Source: Caldora sp965222765 (GTDB lineage: Bacteria; Cyanobacteriota; Cyanobacteriia; Cyanobacteriales; Coleofasciculaceae). From it: DNA of 64,000 bases. A program made the position numbers and the translations under genes. Below are positions 45,317 through 54,187 of this stretch, piece by piece. The DNA lies in NCBI GenBank assembly GCA_965222765.1, contig CBDCVG010000042.1:1-64000 (forward strand), written 5' to 3'. The notes beneath the pieces were generated by a model. It was not told the origin of the DNA. It did not search any database and worked only from the letters and a program-made list of their open reading frames with translations. Every line of letters begins with the position of its first letter. The first letter of the stretch is position 1.

Positions 45317-46066
45317 CTATTCGATTTCATCGGGGTCGATTCCCGCTTGTCGCAAACGCTGAGCCAACCGTTCAGCACGCTGACTTTCTCGTTCGGCATC
45401 AGTGAGAATCCAGTTACCGTCGCTGTCGTACCAACGTAGCCACTGTCTTTCTCGTTCCTGATATTCTCCCCGCCATAGTCCCAATCCTAACTGCAAACCT
45501 GGCAACCAAAGTCGCTCCTGAGTCAATGCCTGTTTTCGGTAGTGAGTCCCAGCCAATTGAAACACCTGCAATTCATTGGTGAGGCGATCGAATATGATGT
45601 AGTAGGGAATACCTAAAATTTGCTCGTAAACTTCCCATTTTGTCGGAGGCTTTCGGTTACGTTCTGTTTCCCCTAAGTCTTCAGCGCGGGTGCTGGGAGA
45701 GAGGAATTCGATCGCAACAGTCGGACGTACTCCCTCCTGCCAAGTGACGTAGCTGAGGCGCAACTCTCGCTCTTCGTAAAATTGCGATACTCCCAGAACA
45801 GCAAACCAATCAGGACGCTTGTACCAACTGTGATGTTGAGGATCGTAGTACAAATTCAAGTCGCTGGCAGAGAAGATACGATTGCTTGGATAATGGGGGG
45901 GTCGAAAGGTTGCTGAACAAAGTTGTGCCTGCAACAGATGAAATTGATCGGGCAAACCTGGTTCCTCCGGGTCTTCACTGGGTAGATCATACATGGTGGG
46001 GAGGATTTCTTTCGGGGAACAGGGTGGATTGACTTGCTTGGTGGAGGATTCAACTTTGACACTCAT
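45317..46066 (-). CDS. Uma2-family (DUF820) protein, tandem copy 2
   Basis: The 249-residue protein has a 60-residue N-terminal extension, then the DUF820 core with RPDWFAVLGVSQFYEERELR, AIEFLSPSTRAEDLGETERN and the Lys helix KWEVYEQILGIPYYIIFDRL. It ends in a charged coiled coil (AERESQRAERLAQRLRQAGI). The G tract at 45895-45901 has seven bases and keeps the frame. The family has a PD-(D/E)XK-like fold and unknown function. It is an evident recent duplicate of 44270-45038. Confidence 0.85.
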   Translation of the reverse strand: MSVKVESSTKQVNPPCSPKEILPTMYDLPSEDPEEPGLPDQFHLLQAQLCSATFRPPHYPSNRIFSASDLNLYYDPQHHSWYKRPDWFAVLGVSQFYEERELRLSYVTWQEGVRPTVAIEFLSPSTRAEDLGETERNRKPPTKWEVYEQILGIPYYIIFDRLTNELQVFQLAGTHYRKQALTQERLWLPGLQLGLGLWRGEYQERERQWLRWYDSDGNWILTDAERESQRAERLAQRLRQAGIDPDEIE

Positions 46067-46159
46067 GGTTAATACTGCATTTAAATTTTAGGCTGAGGTT
46101 TATGGTTTGAAGCTATTTTATATTCTTAACAATGACTATCTTACAAGATTGCGAATGCA

Positions 46160-47210
46160 CTACTGAACTTCTTTGTATCCCTCAATTGACGCCATCAAAA
46201 TATTTGCCAATGGGTGATCAATTGCTTCTTTTAAAGCTTCAGTCAATCCTGCTTTGATAGTAGAAATTAATCGCGCTTTTAGTGTAGGATTGTTCTCGAT
46301 TTTGTCAGCAACTTCAGCAACTACAGCCATTTTTTCTTTATTGGTTGTGGTTGGGTATGCCTGTGAAAGTTGCTCTAGAAGTTGTTGAATCTCTACAGCA
46401 GCTTCAGCTAAATTTTGCTTTTGCTCAGGAGCATAGTTGTGCTGTGTGCCAATTGCCCCTCTATTGTCAACTGTTCCCTCTCCAACTATGGAATTCAAAA
46501 ATCTGCCATTTTTTATCTTAATAGAAGGCACTTGTTCTTTTTTTTCCATCTCAATAACTCGCAATGACTGGTCAATTTTCTGACTTTTGCTTCGTCCAAA
46601 AATATCTGTATGCTTAAGCTCTATAGTAAAGGGTACGCTGTTACCACTCTCAGAAGCTCGCACTGGCATTGAAAAATCAGTGCTGGTGTTTGCTGGCAAG
46701 TTTCCCAAAGAGATAGCTTGATGACATTGGACTGAACCAACTACCTCAAGGCTAATGCTTCGTAAATCTGTTGAACTGACATTGGTTACTACTCCCTCCA
46801 ATTTTTCCCATTGATTGAGAGGTAGTTTAGTAGTTCTGATTTGAATTTCAATTTTTGCCTCCGGTGGGGGTGGTGTCGCTACTTTTTTAACAGCAGTAAC
46901 TTCAAGGCGCAAATCTCTTACACGCTGTACCCTCCCAAAACCATCACGATAGGAAAAGTTTGGGACTCGTCAACTCCCAAGTACCAACCTCTTTTGGCTT
47001 TACTATTATAATATGTCTGATCTGTTTACCAGGAGCTAGGTGAGCTGCTTCAATTCGATCTGACCCTTTGAGAATGACAAGTTTACTTGGTAATGTCAAC
47101 TTACAATCAAGATTGGTGAAAGTTTCGCTACTAGTATTGGTAAAGTAAATAGCCAGATCATTTGGTTGCTCAGCAATTAGCTTAGTTTGACCTAAAGTTA
47201 CGTTAATCAT
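46160..47210 (-). pseudogene. Unknown operon gene 4: beta-sandwich protein with C-terminal helical NYAPEQ domain, frameshifted
   Basis: Two frames join through one extra A near 46965 (CCCAAACTTTT instead of CCCAACTTTT): residues 1-80 (MINVTLGQTKLIAEQPNDLA ... VGTWELTSPNFSYRDGFGRV) and the rest. It contains two Ig/CARDB-like beta-sandwich domains, then IVGEGTVDNRGAIGTQHNYA and a helical domain (PEQKQNLAEAAVEIQQLLEQ ... NPTLKARLISTIKAGL) that I recall as a common C-terminal module of cyanobacterial signalling and conflict proteins. No signal peptide. It starts 28 bases after gene 3 ends. Total about 350 residues. Function unknown. Confidence 0.6.
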
Positions 47211-47238
47211 CTTTCTATTTGTCAGTATTTTGTACGGT

Positions 47239-47673
47239 TTATTGATGATATTGTTGCCAACATTCTTCACAGTGATAAGCTTTTGCTTTGAGTTCTGTAT
47301 AGCTAGGATTAAGACGTGCTAGCCATAACAGACGTAACAGATACGGAATAAGCAACATAATCTGACTTTCTAGCTTTCTGAAATGCTTATTCGCTTTCAG
47401 AGATGTATTTTTTTGCCAGAATGAAGGTAGATGATCTCTAATTTTTTCTTCATCAAAACTGAAATCATTATCTAAAACTAATATTCGGTGCTTCTGGCAT
47501 AGAGATTTACCACAGTGATGACATATTGCAGATACTTCGACTGGAACCTCTTTTTCTTTAACATGAGAAAACCAGAGGAATGATAAAAAGGGTGAAATTT
47601 GATTAACGGGGACTGTGACTTTATCAATGTCTTCTACTGCGCCACACTGCTCACACTGCCAACCTGCTGTCAT
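47239..47673 (-). CDS. Unknown operon gene 3: small B-box-like zinc-binding protein
   Basis: The 144-residue protein has CEQCG (Cys 7 and 10), ICHHCGKSLCQKH (about residues 50-62, B-box-like Cys/His spacing) and a closing HCEECWQQYH at the C-terminus. Between the last two is a hydrophobic stretch (LESQIMLLIPYLLRLLWLA) that could be a membrane helix. The same three metal-binding elements occur in the N-terminus of gene 2, so gene 3 looks like a free-standing copy of that module. The spacing to gene 2 is 23 bases. Confidence 0.65.
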   Translation of the reverse strand: MTAGWQCEQCGAVEDIDKVTVPVNQISPFLSFLWFSHVKEKEVPVEVSAICHHCGKSLCQKHRILVLDNDFSFDEEKIRDHLPSFWQKNTSLKANKHFRKLESQIMLLIPYLLRLLWLARLNPSYTELKAKAYHCEECWQQYHQ

Positions 47674-47696
47674 CGTTCCTCCTATAAATAGCTACT

Positions 47697-49643
47697 CTAA
47701 TTCCTCTCCGTTGGTGATGATGGAGAAAAGCCTTTTAGATCTGGAGCTTCCTTGGTCTCGGATAATGGATCTAGGAGGTCTCGAATCAAATGGTCCAATT
47801 TTTCCCAGACGTTCTCAATTTTTTCTTCCATCTCCGGATTAGGATAAGTTCCCATTACTTTCCGTTTAACTATAGTAACTGGAAAGGTTTGCCTAGTTTG
47901 ACTGTTGGGCTCATGTCCTCTGACATGTAGCTTAAATTCAATTGGATAAATTCCATCATACCATCGACCAGAAATCGTCCAAACGCGATTTGTAATATCT
48001 TCTTGCGCATTAATTGTCGGTTTTTGTTCGATGATTCGATTGATATAAAAACCTTGATCTGGATCACTCATTGCATCAGTGATTTTGATGATAGTTTTAT
48101 AGTTTGGACTTATTTTATTGAATATCAACTCTTCGTTTTTATTCTTATCCTTCTCATTTTTGTTGGGTTCTGGAATTTCTCTAATATATTGATAGCGCAG
48201 CTTACTTAAGCTTAGTTTGAAGTTGGCATTAACTTCTGTACTAATGATTAATTTTTTTTGATTGTTTCCACTATTAAGTATAGGTTTTACCAGTTTGCCA
48301 TTAGGAAAGTATACGTTCACATTCTTCAATCCCGAAACAGTACCTTTAAATACAACTTTTATTTCTCCAGAAACAGAACTATCTAGTGGCTCAATCTGAT
48401 TTTCAAATTCAACCTTTAGAGCACAGCGATGTTTGGGTAAATCTTGCTCAGAAAGCTGAACTTGCTTCCAGGTGATAGTTGAATCTTGTGGATCATAAAC
48501 TCCATCATGACTTGACTTCTCTACTTCACCCCAGTCTCGAGTAAAGCTTAATTTTAAAAACTCAATTCTGTCAATTTCTAAATTCCATAATTCTTTCCAT
48601 AATTCAGTGCTAGTATTCGTGTATTCTGGTTTAGTCCACTGAATCCCTATTTCTATACCCCGCTGATCTGATCGCGGAAGGAAGGAAAGAACTAAGTGAA
48701 TAGGGAAAAAATTTTGAGGAGGTGTCTCTAGTAAAGTATAGGAGAAGCTCTTTTGAATTATTCCCACATTCGGCTTGTCAACCGAAGCCTTCCGTTTTTG
48801 TAAAAGCATTACCCAAAGTAATGACAGCATAAAAGATTCAGTTCCCCTTAAAACAACTAACTTGCAAAATGGGGATGCTCCCTTCAGGAGGGGCTGATTA
48901 ATCACTCTGTCAATCAAGGAAATGACTGTATTATTATAATTGATAAAATCCTCATGAGGATTTATAGAGCTATTAAACTTAATTCCTACTGAACCTTCCA
49001 GAGCAACGAAGCCTGCATGAAATTTTTTAGCTCTACTATATTCAGCTTTACGATATTTTTGGCGATATTTATCAAGGCGCTCGTAATCTGATTGATTAAG
49101 TCTTAGATTAATATCTAACTGACCTTTAGCGGGATCTGCTGTTACAGTATATTTTCCTTTGGCATCACAGGTTAGCCAAGCACTTAATCTTTCCTTGATA
49201 TGAATGCTGTTAAACTGTGGAATTACGGGAAGTTCTCTCTCAGATTCAAGAGCTTTAATCTTTTTGTGTCGATTGCTGCAAACTCCATAAACAACTACTC
49301 CTGCCCCAAGACTAATCCCCAGAAGCTTGAAACCAAAACGATTATTGGGAATTGCTATTAAGCTAATCCCAATAAGTATAATTCCTGCTATAAATTTTTT
49401 CCAATCTTTACCCCAAACAATGTGAATGCAGTCGGAGCAATGAAAAGGCTCTTCTTGACTTTTTGTTAAGTCAAGCTCAGTAAATTCTCTACTTAGTAAC
49501 TTTTCTTTATCACGCACTGAGGCAAAGAAGGTGTGTTTAGCACACATTGGTTTTCCACAGTGATGACATATGTATTCAACCTCAGTAGTTCCACATTTAT
49601 AGCAGCGAGTGTTTGGTCCATATTCAATAAATTTAACTTCCAT
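47697..49643 (-). CDS. Unknown operon gene 2: zinc-binding membrane protein with beta-rich region
   Basis: The 648-residue protein starts with CYKCG, ICHHCGKPMCAKH (B-box-like) and FHCSDC. Then come two adjacent transmembrane helices (about residues 84-125: IAGIILIGISLIAIPN and LLGISLGAGVVVYGV) and a large soluble part of about 500 residues. That part is rich in predicted beta strands, for example DINLRLNQSDYERLDKYRQK, FLKLSFTRDWGEVE and VWTISGRWYDGIYPIEFKLH. Parts resemble gene 1 (paired strands around SLEW/STITW and SGL.V..Y). I do not recognise a catalytic motif. The start is ATG 49643. Confidence 0.65.
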   Translation of the reverse strand: MEVKFIEYGPNTRCYKCGTTEVEYICHHCGKPMCAKHTFFASVRDKEKLLSREFTELDLTKSQEEPFHCSDCIHIVWGKDWKKFIAGIILIGISLIAIPNNRFGFKLLGISLGAGVVVYGVCSNRHKKIKALESERELPVIPQFNSIHIKERLSAWLTCDAKGKYTVTADPAKGQLDINLRLNQSDYERLDKYRQKYRKAEYSRAKKFHAGFVALEGSVGIKFNSSINPHEDFINYNNTVISLIDRVINQPLLKGASPFCKLVVLRGTESFMLSLLWVMLLQKRKASVDKPNVGIIQKSFSYTLLETPPQNFFPIHLVLSFLPRSDQRGIEIGIQWTKPEYTNTSTELWKELWNLEIDRIEFLKLSFTRDWGEVEKSSHDGVYDPQDSTITWKQVQLSEQDLPKHRCALKVEFENQIEPLDSSVSGEIKVVFKGTVSGLKNVNVYFPNGKLVKPILNSGNNQKKLIISTEVNANFKLSLSKLRYQYIREIPEPNKNEKDKNKNEELIFNKISPNYKTIIKITDAMSDPDQGFYINRIIEQKPTINAQEDITNRVWTISGRWYDGIYPIEFKLHVRGHEPNSQTRQTFPVTIVKRKVMGTYPNPEMEEKIENVWEKLDHLIRDLLDPLSETKEAPDLKGFSPSSPTERN

Positions 49644-49659
49644 GTATTTTGTTTTTAGT

Positions 49660-51159
49660 TTATTTTTCAAGCTGCAATATTTCAAATTTCTCGCGAAGTC
49701 CTTTTTGCAGAACATTAATTTTTTGAATCAGCTTATGACTGCTACGAGGAAACTGCCCTAGAAGATACATAATCAAATTGCCACTTTGATCTTTAACGTC
49801 GTATTTTACAGTACGCCTATCAGTTTCTTTTTCTATTGAGTATTCCTTTCCTCGTATAAGTATCCACAACAGCATAGTGTCTACTCCTTCTGAACGCCAT
49901 GCTGAGATGAGCCATCGCCATTCTTTGCCATCATCAGTTGAAGTTGGATTTAGTTGTCTTTCTTTAAGGTCAAATCCTTGATAATTTAGTTCATTTACTA
50001 TGATTAGTATAGAATCCTCATTCGGTATAATATTACCGAATTGAAGCTTTTGTAAAATCGAACAACTTCTTTTTTTAAAAGCTTCATCCAGAAATAATTC
50101 AAAACTGGTATTTAAACGAGTATTTAATTGTGTCAATTTTGGATTATGTTTGCCAACTTGATTATTATGAAAACCGTAAAATCTTACTTGTAGACCAGAT
50201 AATAATTGTTCTGGAATCTCAACTTCTACCTCTCCTTTTAAACTGGGTTGCTGGTAAAGTTCTCCTGGTTGTCCAATCCAAACCAACATATTTTGAGTGT
50301 AAGTCTGCCACTCTGAATCCGAGTTTGTGGATTCTTCCTTTTTCATCAAAGCATTATTATTTTGACTATCAGCAGTCCATTCTAAACTGTTATTAATAGG
50401 ATTATAGCGAATATTATCATACTTGTAGTCTTTGCCAATACAAAAACTTAAGCTCTCAATAGAAGTGATAGTAGGCCATTCCAAAGATAATCTTTTAACC
50501 TTAGGACATAAGTTATGGTGTAAATCTATAGGAAGAACAACTCTAACTGTGATCTCTAGAATTAACTGACCATTTAAGGGATGATCACTTCTATCATATA
50601 GGTGTCTATCAATTCTTTTTCCCAAATTTTCTGCTTCTGTTTCGTCTAAATTACCTAATAGTCTAGGATCAGGCAAATTAATTAGGAAAATATCATCATC
50701 TAGTACATTTATATATATCTTAATTGGTTGTAATTCAGGATTGCCCGGTTGGTAGCTATGATCGAGAATGCAAAGATGACGTTCTTGGCATAGTTGCTCG
50801 TGTTGGATTTGCTCGTTAATAACAGGAATTTTTAATGGTATCGACCCGTATGGCTTAGCTTGAAGTAGTAAATTATCCAAGTCTGTCCTGTCATACCCTT
50901 TCATCACCAGATATCCGATTATCGCATTTTTATTTTTTGGTTGATTAGGAGAATCATCGTTGATTTGTTGGATAACGTCTTGGTAAGCTTCGCGCTTGAA
51001 GTAATCATGCCCATCATAAGGCACAGTAATTTCAATCTTCCCACTCGGCTTTTCTTTTTGTTTAAAGGAGTGATTTTTTGAGATCTCTTGCTCATAGGAA
51101 TAAGTTTCTGTCAGCTTGATGCTCTTTGGCACTGCTCTTGCGTAGATATCTCTTGTCAT
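49660..51159 (-). CDS. Unknown operon gene 1: soluble beta-rich protein
   Basis: The 499-residue protein has no signal peptide. A mixed N-terminal part (KIEITVPYDGHDYFKREAYQ, AIIGYLVMKGYDRTDLDNLL) is followed by a beta-rich region (LILEITVRVVLPIDLHHN, RLSLEWPTITSIESLSFCIG, GEVEVEIPEQLLSGLQVRFY) and a C-terminal domain with DGKEWRWLISAWRSEGVDTM. No enzyme motif is recognised. Its stop lies 16 bases before gene 2. Base composition is AT-richer than the housekeeping genes, which fits transfer. It heads the four-gene unit. Confidence 0.65.
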   Translation of the reverse strand: MTRDIYARAVPKSIKLTETYSYEQEISKNHSFKQKEKPSGKIEITVPYDGHDYFKREAYQDVIQQINDDSPNQPKNKNAIIGYLVMKGYDRTDLDNLLLQAKPYGSIPLKIPVINEQIQHEQLCQERHLCILDHSYQPGNPELQPIKIYINVLDDDIFLINLPDPRLLGNLDETEAENLGKRIDRHLYDRSDHPLNGQLILEITVRVVLPIDLHHNLCPKVKRLSLEWPTITSIESLSFCIGKDYKYDNIRYNPINNSLEWTADSQNNNALMKKEESTNSDSEWQTYTQNMLVWIGQPGELYQQPSLKGEVEVEIPEQLLSGLQVRFYGFHNNQVGKHNPKLTQLNTRLNTSFELFLDEAFKKRSCSILQKLQFGNIIPNEDSILIIVNELNYQGFDLKERQLNPTSTDDGKEWRWLISAWRSEGVDTMLLWILIRGKEYSIEKETDRRTVKYDVKDQSGNLIMYLLGQFPRSSHKLIQKINVLQKGLREKFEILQLEK

Positions 51160-51265
51160 GCAACTTCTCCACGTCTAAATTGCTATTTTCCTTAACTGGT
51201 TTGACTTTCAGCGGTACGTAGATATGCTTGAAGGTGAACTTTTTCACAAAAACTCTATCCTTCAT
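51092..51265 (-). CDS. Small ORF overlapping the operon start
   Basis: The 57-codon ORF reads MKDRVFVKKFTFKHIYVPLK and onward, overlapping operon gene 1 by 68 bases in another frame. The peptide FKHIYVPLKVKPV resembles segments that I recall preceding the P-loop in cyanobacterial NACHT/STAND ATPases, so it may be the remnant of such a gene. It could equally be chance. Confidence 0.25.
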   Translation of the reverse strand: MKDRVFVKKFTFKHIYVPLKVKPVKENSNLDVEKLHDKRYLRKSSAKEHQADRNLFL

Positions 51266-51488
51266 CACTTAACTACTCCCTAAGCTCGGACAATTACAGA
51301 AATTTGTATATTTAAAAAATTAATATTATTAAAAGAAAAATATTTTGTGGCTTATATATTTAAGACCAAGTAAAAGTAATATATTTCAATTCTCATGAAG
51401 CGTCCTTTGTGATTAGTGCGATCGCACTTAACTTATGCAATGGTATATTCTTGTCTGAATAGTTGAATGTCTGATAAAATTAAAGACT

Positions 51489-51788
51489 TTGCCCTATCAA
51501 ATTCTTTTCTCTGAAGAAGTTAACGCTCATCTACAATTTTTAACTGTTCACGATCAAGGTATAGTCATTGATGCCATCGAAGAGCAGCTACTCTACCAAG
51601 CCAGCGTTCCTACCCGAAACCGCCAACCAATGAGACCTAATGATATTGCAACTTGGAAGTTGCGGATCGGAAATTTGCGGGTATATTACGATATATAGGA
51701 AAAGCCAGAGCAAATAGTCCAAATTCTGGCAATTGGAGTGAAAGAGCGTAACCAAGTACCCATTGGCGATCGCTATTTAGAGCTATGA
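51489..51788 (+). pseudogene. RelE/ParE-family toxin with in-frame stop
   Basis: The frame starts (TTG) PYQILFSEEVNAHLQFLTVH and has the RelE/ParE core NRQPMRPNDIATWKLRIGNL, RVYYDI, then TAG at 51696-51698, then EKPEQIVQILAIGVKERNQV to a TGA at 51786-51788. The family normally continues through this point, so one nonsense change removes the C-terminal 30 residues, including strand beta-4. The shortened 69-residue form may be inactive. The last bases overlap the antitoxin start (ATGA). Confidence 0.7.
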
Positions 51789-51844
51789 AACATCTAGACC
51801 TAACTCAAGCAACAGATTCTCTAGGAGCCTACATCCAAAAATAA
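51785..51844 (+). pseudogene. Antitoxin remnant next to the RelE toxin
   Basis: ATGA overlap with the toxin gives a 19-residue peptide, MKHLDLTQATDSLGAYIQK, then TAA. It matches the beginning of Phd-like antitoxins that I recall beside such toxins, but the remaining 60 or so residues are missing. The TAA overlaps the ATG of the S9 peptidase gene, so a deletion fused this point to the peptidase start. Confidence 0.55.
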
Positions 51845-53799
51845 TGACCAAACAACAAATTGCCCCTTATGGTTCCTGGAAATCCCCCATTACATCTGAG
51901 CTGATTGTTGCTGGCTCAATTGGTTTAGGGAGTGTTGTTCTAGATGGTGATGATGTTTACTGGATTGAGGGACGACCAGCAGAAGCAGGACGTAATGTAA
52001 TTGTACAACGAACACCGGATGGTCAGATAACCGAAGTGACGCCAGCTCCCTTCAATTCTCGTACCCGGGTTCACGAGTATGGTGGTGGTGCTTTTACTGT
52101 AAAAAAAGGTACAATCTACTTCTCTAATTTTGCTGACCAACGTCTTTACCAACAAACCGTTGGCTCTCAACCCCAACCCCTAACACCTAAAGCTAAAGAA
52201 TGCTATGCAGATGGAGTAGTTGATACTCTACGAGGACGCCTCATTTGTGTACGGGAAGACCATTCTGATGGGAGTAAAGAGCCACTTAACAGTTTAGTCA
52301 GTATTAGTCTACAGAAGAATGATAACGCTGGGGAAATTACCCCAGATGTGCAAGTAATAGCCTCTGGAAATGACTTCTACTCCTCTCCTTGTATCAGTTC
52401 CGACAACTCTCAACTAGCATGGCTGAGCTGGAATCATCCTTATATGCCTTGGGATGGAACTCAACTCTGGGTTGCCAACATTGAAGAAGATGGCAGCTTA
52501 GGGGAAGCTCAATTAGTTGCTGGTGGGTTTGATGAGTCGATTTTTCAGCCAGAATGGTCACCTACTGGGGTACTATACTTTGTTTCAGACCGTACTGGTT
52601 GGTGGAATCTCTACCGTTGGCAACCTTCTGCTCCAGGTGGAGAAGTTGAGCCATTGTGGGAGATGGCGGCAGAGTTTGGACTTCCCCAATGGGTGTTTGG
52701 TATGTCTACTTATGGCTTTGAGTCAGAAAATCGCCTTATCTGCACTTATAGTCAGGATGGTATTTCCTACTTGGGGAGTCTCAACCTCCAGACAAAACAA
52801 CTAGAGATAATTGAAACACCATTTACTAGTATCTCTTCGCTTCAGGTTACCCGTGGTAAAGCTGTATTTATCGCTGGTTCCGCAACGGAACCTACTGCTG
52901 TAGTGCAGCTAGATTTAGCAACTGGGGACATGATACTACTGCAACAGTCAACTAAGTTAGAGATTAGTCCAGGATACCTTTCTAAACCCCAAGCGATCGC
53001 TTTTCCTACAGAAGGGGGACTCACCGCCTATGGCTTTTTCTACCCTCCCCAAAATCAAGATTACCAAGCACCCACTGGGGAAAAGCCACCCCTGCTAGTT
53101 AAAAGTCATGGTGGGCCAACAGCAGCAACATCTAGTACATTAAGCTTGAAAATTCAATATTGGACTAGTCGCGGCTTTGCATTCCTAGATGTTAACTATG
53201 GTGGTAGCACCGGCTACGGCAGGGAATATCGGGAGCGACTCAAAGGCAATTGGGGAATTGTAGATGTTGATGACTGTGTCAATGGCGCTAAATATCTAGC
53301 AGAGCAAGGATTAGTCGATGGAGAGCGGTTAGCGATCGCTGGTGGTAGTGCGGGAGGCTATACTACTTTAGCGGCTCTCACTTTCCGGGATGTGTTTAAA
53401 GCTGGAGCTAGTTACTACGGTGTTAGTGATTTAGAAGCTTTAGCAAAAGATACCCACAAATTTGAATCCCGCTACTTAGATGGCTTGATTGGACCCTATC
53501 CAGAACGGCAAGATATCTATGAAGCGCGATCGCCTATTCATTTTACCGATAAACTTTCTTGTCCGGTGATTTTCTTCCAAGGACTCGAAGACAAAGTTGT
53601 GCCGCCTAATCAAGCGGAAATGATGGTGAAAGCTTTGAAGGCTAAGGGATTACCAGTAGCGTATGTTGCCTATGAAGGAGAGCAGCATGGTTTCCGCCGT
53701 GCCGAGAATATCAAGCGTACTCTCGATGGGGAGTTTTACTTCTACTCCCGAATTTTTGGCTTTGAACCAGCGGAGGCGATAGAACCGGTAGAAATTTAG
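51844..53799 (+). CDS. S9-family prolyl oligopeptidase-like peptidase
   Basis: The 651-residue protein has an N-terminal seven-bladed beta-propeller (about residues 30-390; EYGGGAFTV, WSPTGVLYFVSDRTGWWNLY) and a C-terminal alpha/beta-hydrolase with Ser in GGSAGGYTT, Asp in GLEDKVVPP and His in EGEQHGFRR. It cleaves short peptides or acyl-peptides in the cytoplasm (no signal peptide). The start ATG is taken directly after the antitoxin relic, and the Tyr/Gly-rich N-terminus fits the family. Confidence 0.9.
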   Translation: MTKQQIAPYGSWKSPITSELIVAGSIGLGSVVLDGDDVYWIEGRPAEAGRNVIVQRTPDGQITEVTPAPFNSRTRVHEYGGGAFTVKKGTIYFSNFADQRLYQQTVGSQPQPLTPKAKECYADGVVDTLRGRLICVREDHSDGSKEPLNSLVSISLQKNDNAGEITPDVQVIASGNDFYSSPCISSDNSQLAWLSWNHPYMPWDGTQLWVANIEEDGSLGEAQLVAGGFDESIFQPEWSPTGVLYFVSDRTGWWNLYRWQPSAPGGEVEPLWEMAAEFGLPQWVFGMSTYGFESENRLICTYSQDGISYLGSLNLQTKQLEIIETPFTSISSLQVTRGKAVFIAGSATEPTAVVQLDLATGDMILLQQSTKLEISPGYLSKPQAIAFPTEGGLTAYGFFYPPQNQDYQAPTGEKPPLLVKSHGGPTAATSSTLSLKIQYWTSRGFAFLDVNYGGSTGYGREYRERLKGNWGIVDVDDCVNGAKYLAEQGLVDGERLAIAGGSAGGYTTLAALTFRDVFKAGASYYGVSDLEALAKDTHKFESRYLDGLIGPYPERQDIYEARSPIHFTDKLSCPVIFFQGLEDKVVPPNQAEMMVKALKAKGLPVAYVAYEGEQHGFRRAENIKRTLDGEFYFYSRIFGFEPAEAIEPVEI

Positions 53800-53822
53800 A
53801 ATTTAGAATTTAGAATTTAGAA
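53792..53822. repeat. Heptamer tandem repeat (AATTTAG)
   Basis: Four copies of AATTTAG overlap the stop codon of the S9 peptidase gene, which is itself the TAG of one unit. Confidence 0.75.
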
Positions 53823-54187
53823 TACATAAAAAAATCCTTGATAAGGGTATTTTAAGCCAATTAGATTGCTGAAAGTAGCAAAGATGATTGTACAAAGGTG
53901 CGATCATCTTTGCTGATATCAAACCCAGTTAACATGATTCTCTTAAGGAGAATTATTTGGGTAACCTTTTGACAAGGTAGGTAGTTATATCTGTAGCAAA
54001 AATGCTTTATTTGTGTTAAACGTAAACTTTGTGAAGAATTGTTTAACAGCTAGTGAAAATAGTTATCCAAATGTGCTATGCATTATTAAATAAATATTTA
54101 AATTTTAATCATTAATACCATGAATAGTCTCAATTAAAAAATAATTCACTTATGATTAAAAAAGTGAAAATATCATGAGTCAAAACA
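53823..54187. other. AT-rich spacer with one hairpin
   Basis: No gene is seen in 365 bases. AGCAAAGATGAT at 53877-53888 pairs with ATCATCTTTGCT at 53903-53914 (12-bp perfect stem), which could terminate the peptidase transcript. The AT-rich remainder probably holds the promoter of the next gene. Confidence 0.5.
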
